Shown here one piece after another: positions 21,183 through 30,366 of a stretch of DNA of 64,000 nt. Position 1 is the first letter of the stretch; every line of letters starts with the position of its first letter. Source of the stretch: Pilatotrama ljubarskyi (Eukaryota; Basidiomycota; Agaricomycetes; Polyporales; Polyporaceae); assembly GCA_022385805.1 (NCBI GenBank), contig MU277691.1:183366-247365 (forward strand). Direction: 5' to 3'. The translations under genes were made by a program, and so were the position numbers. A model generated the notes under the pieces. The model was not told the origin of the DNA. It was given only the letters and a program-made list of their open reading frames with translations, and made no database searches.

Positions 21183-23272
21183 ATGTCGCACCCTATCGTC
21201 GAGTACACTTCTCCGTCATCGTGGGCGTTGGTGCGTGCAGGAACAAACATGTGTGCTTAGGCGGACGCCAGAACTGAGACCGTGTCTGCTCTCGTTGTTC
21301 GCAGATTGAGGACAAGATCTCGCCGTTTGCGAAGGAGACCCTCGCGAAGCTCATCAAGTTCATGGAGGTGCGGGGGCATGCTCCTGTGAGACTGTAGCGG
21401 TGCTTACGGATGCATGGCTTTCAGGAGGATGTGTACCCCGCGGCGAGGGTCGCACACGCCCAGCTCCCGACGGACCCGGCGACACGGTGGAAGACGGTCA
21501 TCCCTGTCTTGGTCGATTTGAAGGCGAAGGCGAAGAAGCTCGGCTTGTGGAACCTGTTCTTGAGCAAGGCGCACTACCCTCAATGGGGCGTACCGCTCAC
21601 TAACCTCGAGGTAGTGCCGTAACGTACGTTATACTTCTTGCCATGCTGAAGGCTGTCCTAGTATGCCTGCATGGCCGAGATCCTTGGGCGCGGTGGACAA
21701 CTTGCCTCAGAGTCCGTGAACTGCTCTGCTCCGGACACCGGCAATATGGGTACGTTTGTTACCGACTGGTCCTGTACGTGTATCAGTAGCTGACGAGAAA
21801 CCTCGCAGAGGTGCTTGCTCGGTATGGCTCCCCTGAGCAGCAGAAGAAGTGGCTTGTCCCCCTGCTGAATGGCGAGATCCGCTCTGCTTTCTCCATGACT
21901 GAGCGATTCGGTGTGTCATCGTACGCATTGTCTATTCCCGGCTAGACTCATCATGTCGATGTGACAGTCGCTTCCTCTGACGCGACCAACATCCGGACTT
22001 CCATCCGGCAGGAGGGCAACGAGATTGTCATCAACGGTCACAAATGGTTGGTTCCAATCATCTCCTTGGCGAGCATACACTAACAGTGACCTTTAGGTAC
22101 ATCAGCGGGGCTGGCGACCCGCGCTGCGCCCTGCACCTTGTGCTCGGAAAGAGCGACCCCGACAACTCGGACAAGTACAGGCAGCAGAGCATCGTCATTG
22201 TGCCCGCCAACCACCCAGGTGTAAAGGTCATCCGCCCCATGCAGGTCTTCGGGTACGATGACGCACCGGAGGGTCACTGTGAAGTCATCTACGAAAACGT
22301 CCGGGTTCCCTTGGAGAACCTGGTGTTAGGCTGGGGCAAGGGTTTCGAGGTAAAATCGTCGTGTCCATAATCGGTGTCTGAGCTGACCAACTGCCCATTC
22401 GAATAGATCATTCAGGGCCGCCTTGGGTATGATTATTTCTTGCCTATGCTCGGGACAATCCGTTCACCGTTGATGTAGACCTGGTCGCATCCACCACTGC
22501 ATGCGTTCCATCGGCGCTGCTCAGTATGCGCTGGACCTCCTGCTTCAGCGCGTGACTGATCCGGCAAAGAAGACCTTTGGCAAGTACCTGTACGAACACG
22601 GTTCGCACCCTTTCTTCCATCGCCGAATCTATCGCAAAGACCCATGTCCGTTCCTTGCTAGGTACCGTCGTCGCCGACATTGCCAAGTCCCGCGCGGAGA
22701 TCGAATCTGCAAGGCTTCTCGTACTCAGTGCGGCTCTACAGGTAGGCCGAAGCTAGCACGCCGTCCGCTCAAAGGCTGACATTCATTCCACTCAGATTGA
22801 CAAAGCGCAGGCGAAGGGCGCGCTGAAGGAGATCGGCATTGCCAAGGTACGCTCCTTGGTCTCTCTAGGACTCACTTGACCCTGACATGTGTATCAGTTC
22901 GTCGTGCCGTCCATGGCATGCCAAGTCATCGACCGCGCGATTCAAGCGTATGGCGCTGAGGGAGTCAGCCAGGATACCCCGCTAGCGGCGATGTACGCTG
23001 GTCTGCGGACGCTCCGTATTGCTGACGTGCGTACTATGCTCTTTCTGAGGGCCGCTCGGCTAACCTTGCCTCCCAATCACTAGGGTCCTGATGCGGTAAG
23101 TCGTGAGCAGTCCTCTTAATGGTTCACCTCTGACGGCAAAACCCAGGTGCACATCCAGCAAATCGGTCAGAGGGAGCTCAAACGCGCTCAGGCAGTAACC
23201 CAACGGCACAATGAGATCAAGAAGAGGGAGAAGGCCCTCGCGGATAAGCATGGTGTCAAGGCGCACCTGTGA
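21183..23272 (+). CDS. Acyl-CoA dehydrogenase family protein (ACAD10/11-like)
   Basis: FAD-dependent acyl-CoA dehydrogenase family enzyme, 452 aa, the usual length of a single ACAD unit. Fourteen exons: 21183-21230, 21305-21367, 21425-21610, 21662-21749, 21809-21910, 21968-22046, 22097-22349, 22407-22426, 22479-22600, 22662-22741, 22796-22846, 22898-23026, 23084-23095, 23147-23272. Hallmarks: [15 protein letters not shown] with [16 protein letters not shown] (substrate/FAD region), [13 protein letters not shown], the beta-barrel domain, [20 protein letters not shown], and the helical C-terminal domain with [17 protein letters not shown] and LRIADGPDAVHIQQIG. These fit the ACAD10/ACAD11 branch that handles long-chain or 4-hydroxy acyl-CoA; no kinase domain is attached. 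No clear mitochondrial presequence or C-terminal SKL is visible, so compartment is open. Exons of 20 and 12 nt are notable. Confidence 0.92.
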
Positions 23273-23593
23273 TGCGCTCGTCACAGGTACGAGGATGCGC
23301 CCTACCTGCTTGGGAACCCTTGCAGCATCTCGGTATCTATCAGGAGGATTTTGCTGTACCAATAGAACGCGTTGATATTCGGACCATACTCTTGTTCAGG
23401 CGAACATATACTGTACTCGTCGTACGCATGAAAAGATGCATGTCCGAGTCGGCACATATTGGCAGCAATTTGAATGTCCTGGCCTCCACAATGCACATTC
23501 TGAGTCCAGACGAACCAGCGATCGCCACGGGCGCCAGAATCTAAAGGGCTAACATGACTCCCACGTGATCAAGGATTCTTGCTCTCTGCCACC
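23273..23593. other. Short intergenic spacer
   Basis: 321 nt between two plus-strand genes. It should hold the 3' UTR of the dehydrogenase and the promoter of the next gene. A CACGTG motif occurs near 23561, 33 nt before the start codon. Nothing else was seen. Confidence 0.5.
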
Positions 23594-24151
23594 ATGTCGA
23601 GTTTCTCTACCAAGGCCCTGCGAGGGTCCCTTCGGCGAGCAGCATCGTGTCCCCGCTATGCCTCTTCTCAAGCGTCGTCGTCCGCTCCTCCATCATCTTC
23701 CATGTCCTCTTCCCCGTCCAAGCTCGAGGTCCAACCTAAGCAGAAGCTCGCGGAAGAGAAATTGCGCGTGCTCGTCAACCTCTACCACCAGACGGCGACG
23801 TTCATCACGAAGGAGAACCTCGACAAGCGGATCGACGAGGCGTTCATCGAATCGCGCCAGCACAACCTCAGCGCGCTCGGGGTAGAGGCCCCCTTCCGCG
23901 CGCTCGAGATCGAGCTCGCCCACCGCCGCTCCCTGCCCAAGTTCGGGATGAGCAGAAAGGCGACGCCGCTGTCGACGAACCGGGACCTCGAGGAAGGCGA
24001 GGCGTGGAGCGACCGCCGCACGGCGCGCGAGCGTGCGATCATCACGACGCTGTATGGCGTTGTGGGCAGAGGCAAGCCTGCGTACGATACGCTGAAGGAT
24101 GAGGAGCAGCGTATCAAGCGTCAGCTGAAGGCGGACAGGGAGGGTTCGTAG
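23594..24151 (+). CDS. Small predicted mitochondrial protein of unknown function
   Basis: Intronless 185-aa frame. The start at 23594 (GCCACCATGTCG) opens an Arg/Ser/Ala-rich N-terminus without acidic residues (RGSLRRAASCPRYASSQ), a typical mitochondrial presequence, followed by a Ser/Pro-rich linker. From about residue 55 the protein is charged and helical (KLAEEKLRVLVNLYHQ, ENLDKRIDEAFIESRQ) and then has RRTARERAIITTLYGV near the C-terminus. Codon use resembles that of neighbouring genes and the frame is long for its position, which supports coding. I do not recognise the family; a fungal-specific mitoribosomal or respiratory-assembly factor is possible but unproven. Confidence 0.75.
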   Translation: MSSFSTKALRGSLRRAASCPRYASSQASSSAPPSSSMSSSPSKLEVQPKQKLAEEKLRVLVNLYHQTATFITKENLDKRIDEAFIESRQHNLSALGVEAPFRALEIELAHRRSLPKFGMSRKATPLSTNRDLEEGEAWSDRRTARERAIITTLYGVVGRGKPAYDTLKDEEQRIKRQLKADREGS

Positions 24152-24282
24152 AGGTGCGTTCTAACCATTCTATATGCTCGCGTTGGGGACCTTGCTGACA
24201 GGGGTGCTGCTGCTACATTATAGGTTGCGATACCGTACACTCGTCATAATGTCCATATCTCTTCGCCTGACGCACACCGAGC

Positions 24283-25329
24283 CTATTGCAGTCCTAGTGC
24301 TTTTGGTAGTGTCACCTCCGCAGGACCGAGGAAGAGATAATCCGCCTCTTGGTCGCCTTCACTCCGCTCGAGATTGAATACTGCCACTTTCCCTCCGTTC
24401 TCTCGGACCTCATACGCGTACCCGGCGGCAGGGTATACCTAACAAATTGAACAGATGAGCGGCCCGGTATAACGGAATTTGGGCGAAGACGCACAGTCGA
24501 AGACGTCCCGACGACGATGCACATGTCAGCTCGGGACACCAGATCGTCAATCTCGTCAAGGTACCACGGTGTCTCCCCGAACCATACCACGCCGGGTCGC
24601 GCGAGAGAGCCACATTTCGTACACCGCGGCAGGTCGGCCTCGTCGATGTGCGGCTCTGGCTCGTCGCTCGAGAACACCTTCTCCGTCCCGGCGAGCGCGG
24701 GACATATCGGCGACTTTGTGTTATGTTCCCTATGGCCACATGCGCGGTTGGTACACACGACGTCGAAGAGCCTGCCGTGCATCTCGAGCATGGAGGTCTG
24801 AACTGCGGGCGAGCGTACTTCGTCTGTGAGTTCTGGATGGGTGTTCGCGACCATCTCAAGCGCTCTCCGACTGAGACCGTCGACGTTTTGTGTTATCAGG
24901 GCAAAACCTGAGTTGGGAGCGATCTTGTGCCTTATCGACGGGATGGAGAACATGGCGAGTGCGAGGTGCCCGGGGTTAGGCTGAGCGGAAAGGGCCCTGT
25001 GCATACGGGAACGTTCAGAGCTTGACGTCCATAGGAAGACGATGGTGCGCACTTTTCCCTACGGTAGTGGTAGAATTGCCAGACGCGCGAAGGGTTGGCG
25101 TGGAAGGCTTCTGGGGTGGCGAGTCCCATCGAGTCGTACTTGCGCCATAGCCCCCCTGCGCCTCGGAAAGTGGGGATGCCTGTAAAGACACGGGTGTTAT
25201 GAGCCCTGAGAGCGGTAGCGAGAGTCAGACTCATGGTGCTAGCTGCGCACCAGATGCTGCAGATAGGCCGGCACCAGCGACGGCTATGATGCGTTTCGAG
25301 GCTTTCAGCGCTGCGGTAAACGAGGGCAT
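24283..25329 (-). CDS. SIRT5: SIRT5-like NAD-dependent protein deacylase
   Basis: Class III sirtuin that removes acyl groups from lysine using NAD. Four exons: 25329-25251, 25179-25053, 24996-24495, 24438-24283; 287 aa. Visible motifs: NAD-binding [23 protein letters not shown], catalytic His in LEMHGRLF near residue 142, zinc cysteines near residues 150, 155, 194 and 197, GVVWFGE, and [14 protein letters not shown]. The Y-x-x-R pair that reads acidic acyl groups in SIRT5 is present (FYHYRRE, Tyr63/Arg66), so desuccinylase/demalonylase activity is inferred rather than plain deacetylation. The start at 25329 leaves only about 15 residues before the Rossmann core; no obvious presequence. The stop is convergent with the small gene to the left, 131 nt away. 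Confidence 0.93.
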
Positions 25330-25725
25330 GTCGGTCGACGGTTTGTAGTCAGAATCCGGGCTTGAAGACATTCAGCAGGGTATAGAGTCTGTCTGAGCAA
25401 GCCACAGGTATCCCAGAGGCCAAACGGTGCTCCTTGCAGAGTACTCAAGGCGTGACAAGGGGAGTGTGCGCAGGAACGCGAGTCAAGTCGACTCGTCCGT
25501 ATGTCCGAAAGGGACTCGAGTGCGGGGAGCGAGTGCACCGCAAATGGCCGGAGTGATCGAGCAGCCGTTCCGTAGCACGTGGTCTGCCCGATCTCAGATC
25601 CGCCCAGAGCTTTTTCAGCATCCTCGCGTCCTCCGCATCCTCGCTCGTCTGCACTCGCCCGTCTTTCTTCCTCCCTCCCACCCTCATCCTCCCCCACCTC
25701 CTTATCACATCGACCAAAACACGCA
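25330..25725. promoter_or_regulatory. Divergent promoter region, sirtuin / LLP-like gene
   Basis: 396 nt between two divergent start codons. The half towards the plus-strand gene is C/T-rich (CCTCCCACCCTCATCC), as expected for a basidiomycete core promoter. No specific operator was recognised. Confidence 0.5.
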
Positions 25726-26696
25726 ATGGCCAAGTCCACCCGCTCGAAAGTCAAGCGCCACTTCCGCGCCAAGAAACGCACAGAAGGCGTATACGCCGCT
25801 ACAGAGGCCGCTCGCCTCCACCGCCTGCACATGAAACTCAAGGCGCTCACCACCACCGAGCCCGAGGGTGACGAAGAAGGAGAGGAAGTTGTAGAAGGAG
25901 AGGAGGGCGCGCAGATGGAGATGGACGGCGCTGCAGCACCAGCAGGTTGGTATCCGACTCGCAATCCGTTCTGGCTCGCGGGCCTTGGGCTCGTCGACCC
26001 GCACGACATCACCCCGGACAGCATGGCGGACATGCTGCGCGTGAGTACGTTGGGCGATGCAGGCTCGCTCTCTCCGTCCTGCAGACGCACGAAGCACTCC
26101 TCGAAAGAGAAACAGACGAGGAAGAGCACAAAGGCTCATGTCGCTGCAGCCCCGGGCGACGCTTGCGGGCTCGACCATCTTTTCCCGGGCCTGCCGATGG
26201 GTTCTGGTTCTGGTATCAGTGGTTGACAGACGCTTGCTTTTCTGTGTCGCAGATGGCCAACCGTCCTCTGCAGAGAACGCAACAGGAGCAGGTTCGCACG
26301 CCTTTGTATCCTTTGTCCTCCCCAGATGCTCACCATGGACTATCCCTATTCTCTTCCAAACGAATCTCGTACCCATTCTCAAATTCATCCCCTACCATAC
26401 GATGCCCATTCGCTAATCCTCGCCGCCCCGACTTCCGCCTTCGATACTTCTCGTCACCCCGATCCACCACTCGCACCGCAACAGACGCAATGGACCTCGA
26501 CTCTGGCGCCGGCCCCTCAACAGGCGCATCCTCAAGCGACTCGAAACGGATATCGACGCACGGCCCGCGCAACTCGCGGAGAGAGCAGTGGCGCATGTCC
26601 AAGGGTCTTCCCGCGCGGCCAAAGGCGAAGGGCATGAACCGCCAGGGCGGCGTCGCGGCGCGCCGGAAAGCGGGCAGGTCGCATCGGAGGCGGTGA
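25726..26696 (+). CDS. LLP: DUF2423 / LLP-homologue nucleolar protein
   Basis: Small, very basic nucleolar protein of the DUF2423 family (human LLPH, yeast YBL028C), linked to pre-60S ribosome assembly. The start at 25726 opens the family signature MAKSTRSKVKRHFRAKKR. An acidic middle follows, then the conserved C-terminus (ISTHGPRNSRREQWRMSKG, then AARRKAGRSHRRR). The best family-like model is two exons, 25726-25945 and 26485-26696, 143 aa, joined in phase 1 over a 539-nt intron. That intron is far longer than any other here and itself contains in-frame, protein-like sequence with its own splice signals (see findings), so alternative isoforms or extra exons are possible. The end points are firm; the middle is not. 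Confidence 0.75.
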
Positions 26697-27223
26697 GCAA
26701 GGGTAGTGGATGCTGGGAGGGCGTGGGCGTGCCGGTGTGTATACCTGGAGGAGTCGGTGTTCGCGTGTTGTCTGTGTTGCAATCGCATCTCTCAACTTTG
26801 ATCATGATGTTTCTTTTTCAAACGGTACTGCGTTCGTGTGCGATCTTGTGTGTGAAACGACAGCAGCTGCATGGATTGCAAAGGCGTGGATCTAACGAGT
26901 GAATGGACGGATCGACGTCCCCACCTCTCTCTCTCTGTCTCCATCATCGTCGGAGCGACTAAGTAGCTACTCTATATGTACATTTTCAGCAGGACGGGAC
27001 ACGCAAGATGGTACAATAGTAAGCGGTGAGCGGTAAGCACGGTCGAGTGGGCGGGGGGCCCGCGGGTAACGGGAGACTCTGCAGGCGCGGATTACCGAGT
27101 CCCGACGGCGAGACGTCGGCGGGGTATTACTAGTATCGTAAAACGGATATCGAGGGCGTGCTTGCGTGTATCGGGCGGCGTGAGTGACCAAGACGTGTCG
27201 TGTCTTCCTCTCGTATTGAACGC
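26697..27223. other. Convergent intergenic spacer
   Basis: 527 nt between the LLP-like stop and the stop of the minus-strand membrane-protein gene. Contains a CT microsatellite near 26925-26942. It should hold two 3' UTRs; no gene was recognised. Confidence 0.55.
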
Positions 27224-29107
27224 TCAGACAGCCGCGTACGCCTTGTCGTCCGTCAGCTCCGGCGGCTTGTCGTGCGGAGTGTACGGCGTGTACGGCGAAC
27301 CCGCTGAGCTAGGCCTGTCATCACAGACACGGGCGCCGGTCAGCGGGTGTACGGACGCGGAAGGAAGAGAATGGGAGAGACGCACTCGAAGTCCTCCATG
27401 ACGATGTGGTCGGTCGTGACGTGCACCTCGGGGCGCGGCGGGTAGCGCGCGTTCTTCATCGACTGGAGGCGGACGGCTGCGCTGGGGGGCGGGCGCGGAG
27501 CGCTGAGCTGCGTCACGCTGCGCACGTAGAGGTCGTCCTCGTCCCCGACTTCGGAGAGGCGCGTCACGGTGCGGCAGGCGGCCATCGCGCTGTTGCACGT
27601 TAGGCACAGGCGTAAGTCATGGTACCCGCGAAATGCTGGAGAGGAGGGCGTACGTCAAGACGGCGGCAGGGATCTGCAAAGAGATGTCAGTATGACCAAA
27701 ATCAAAGTGGGGCAGTAGCAGGACTCACCGCAGCGATGCTATACCGAACATGGGGATAGAGGTGATGAGTACCGGCTTTCATGGAGAGCGTCTCTAACAC
27801 CTACACGTTCATCACAGCTGTGAAACAAGTTAATGGTGAGCATGCTAGCATCGAGTTGCAACAGGACTCACCATTGAGATTGATGACGCTTAGGACCTAT
27901 AAGATGGTGTTGTTCAGCATGAGAGTATCCACCATCGTGCCCTCTGTCACTCACAGCAGGGAAGATGTTCGCTGCGAAGGCGATTATGTAGTAAATCAGG
28001 CCGTCCTCAAAGAGCATCTGCCAGAAGGTCGCGCCATTGTCCCGGCGCATGAGGCCCACGATGTGAACGACCGTCAACACCAGGTTGAAGCCCATCGCTG
28101 GTCGACAGGCTCATCAGCACACCAAACGGCCATACGACGCGAGCAGGAGTGGGTCCACTCACTCGCCCAGAACGTCACGGTCAACACGGCTCGCTTCGTC
28201 GTCGACACGACGCACGCCATGCCCACCGGGTCGTACTCTGCCGTCATGATGAACACCCCACGCCAGAGGAGCGCCCAAAGCGCGAGGCAGAGGAGGCCGA
28301 GCGGGATCGCGATCGGCAGTTTTCGCTCCCACACCGCGACGCTGATAGCGTTTCGCCGGAGCATCGGGTATCGCGTAGTGCGGGTACGCGAGGCGAGACG
28401 GAGCGAGGAGGCGGCGGATCAGCGGGCGGACACGGTGTACATAATTAATTGAGCGCGGCTTACGTGCGGACCAGGAGGGTCGTCGAGGCGCACATGAGGG
28501 ACATGTTGCCCGCCCACTACATGCGCGAACGGTCAGTGAGTGTCGGAACCGCGCAAGAGAAGAGAGTGATCGTACAGAGATGAACGTATAGAGGGCTTGG
28601 CAGTTGATCTACTTTGTGTCAGCGCGGAGAACAGAATCCGCTCGGTGAATCTGCCTACTGGTTTCATGACGGTGAACGATGCCATCCTAGGGACGGTCAG
28701 CATGCGGGCTATATGGCGTTGGATACAGGAAAGAAGCTCACAGTGCCACGATAGACAGAATGAGACAGTAGCGGCATAGGAACAGGAAGACTGCGCGGTG
28801 TCAACTTCGCGTGCGGACATCTCTTACACGGACCACATACCCTGGAAGGGCAATCAGTGCACGGTAAAGACGCGACATACAAGTGAGCCAGCTTACCCAG
28901 TGCCATCGAATCCTGCGTCGACGCTGGAGGACGGCCAGCTCAAAGTCCGAGGTCTGGAAGACCTCCCATATGTAGAGGCCAAAGAAGGCAAAGGTGATAT
29001 TGACGTAGGCCCCTGCTCGATCGCGTGAGTCTACGCTTCAGATCGCGGGGCGTACACAACAGACCCTTGTCCTTGGCGAGCAACTCCGGAGACGTCCAGT
29101 CGACCAT
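27224..29107 (-). CDS. Basidiomycete multi-pass membrane protein, 15 exons including a candidate 1-nt exon
   Basis: Integral membrane protein of a large uncharacterised Agaricomycete family, 335 aa. Exons: 29107-29065, 29012-28897, 28841, 28790-28742, 28686-28659, 28608-28576, 28516-28464, 28341-28163, 28097-27955, 27896-27872, 27817-27805, 27738-27729, 27673-27654, 27589-27386, 27314-27224. Recognisable segments: FGLYIWEVFQTSDFEL, FLFLCRYCLILSIVAL, INCQALYTFISWAGNM, LPIAIPLGLLCLALWALLW, FEDGLIYYIIAFAANIFPAV, AACRTVTRL and RPEVHVTTDHIVMEDFE. About six or seven hydrophobic helices are followed by a cytoplasmic tail rich in Pro/Tyr. Total coding length is an exact multiple of three. The 1-nt exon at 28841 is one of two ways to keep frame. 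Function is unknown; it is not a recognisable transporter or G-protein receptor. Confidence 0.82.
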
Positions 29108-30366
29108 GTTCGGAGCAGAGACGAGTGCGCGACCGATGGAGGACTGAGAGCGAAAGGGAGGGGGGACGGCGGAGGGGATCCGGAGAGAATATGAGATTGG
29201 CGTATATAGGCGACATTGCGTTGTGCACGTGTTGTGAGCGGAGAGGGAATAAGGCAAGGCGGCCTTCTCGAGCGCGATGCCTCGTTCGGCCTTCCCTTGT
29301 TCTCACAGCCAGCTGCCACCGCACGCCGACGCCTCCTTACGCGCCCCCGCTGCCGTCATGGGGACCCGCCTCCCGCCCTTGTTCTCCTCTCGGACGCACA
29401 GTCTCCGCATGTTTCACCCGAGTGTGCAGAAGCATCTCCTGTACACGCTGCACTTTGAGGGACGGACGCGAGACCCTGGAGGTTGTCTCAGCCGGACGAG
29501 GGCGCTGCGCGGGACCGGAGGATGTGCCCATCGCGGATCACCGACTCACACTCAATCGCCAGATCTGGCAACTCTTGCCATTCCTGGAAGGTGTCGTGCT
29601 TCCCGTCATCGCTGGCTTCTTCCCATGTCACGGTCCTCTCTTTTCGCTCTCTTCACTTCGTGCCTTGCGACAGCTCGCGAGCACCCGAAGGCTGGCGCAC
29701 AATGACGGCATCCGCTGGAGCGGGCGAGCTAATGAACCGCCTCGAGAGCGCTGCCGACGGCGTGTAATCGACCCACTCAACAGATGCGGCGCGCCCGTTC
29801 GTCCATTGCGGACTTTGTCGTCTGTAACATGTAAGCATTCGTTCACGTAAAGTCGACAAACGCAACGCGCACCCGAGGCTAGTCGTCTGAGGTGCTGGTT
29901 AGCGCATGAACGACGCCCGACATTCGAGCTCAGGAGCTAGCGAGTGTATACCGGTTGGGGACTTTCTGGAACATCGTAAACCTACTAAGAGCTCCGGCCA
30001 ACCAAAGACCCCATGACAGGCATATCAGACTCATAGTTTCCCTGCCCACGCTGGTACATCCGCAGCCCGGACCATCGTTCGCCGTCTGATGAGGCTGGCA
30101 ACGCCGAGTCATACACGGAGGACTCTGGGGCCCTGCGAGTTCTCCATTACAAAGCCGACGAAATGGAAGGAGGATGTCAGTGCGGTTAGTCGCCGGACTG
30201 CATCAGAAACTGCAACGGCAATTGGAAGGACACGCGGCGCGGCATTCATGCACGAAACAACAAATAACATTTTTGCCTTCCCAGCCCCGGCGCGATGCGG
30301 GAAAAGATATGCCAAACAGGAACCCCAAGCGCATACTATACCCCGACGACGCGAGCGCCCTTCCGA
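29108..30366. other. Intergenic region between membrane protein and ERB1
   Basis: About 1.26 kb. On its left it should contain the promoter of the minus-strand membrane-protein gene; on its right, the ERB1 3' UTR. A CT-rich run followed by an ATG at 29702 (MTASAGAGELMNRLESAADG, 21 codons) looks like the start of something, but no continuation exon could be supported. Confidence 0.45.

Noticed and set aside
24997..25052. 32-nt intron in the sirtuin using the nearer acceptor
   Set aside because: Frame is also kept with an acceptor at 25021, but the intron would be implausibly short and would insert residues absent from the family; the 56-nt intron fits better.
29125..29850. 241-codon plus-strand frame between the membrane protein and ERB1
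   Set aside because: Starts inside the probable promoter of the minus-strand gene; Arg/Ser/Thr-rich with no recognisable domain.
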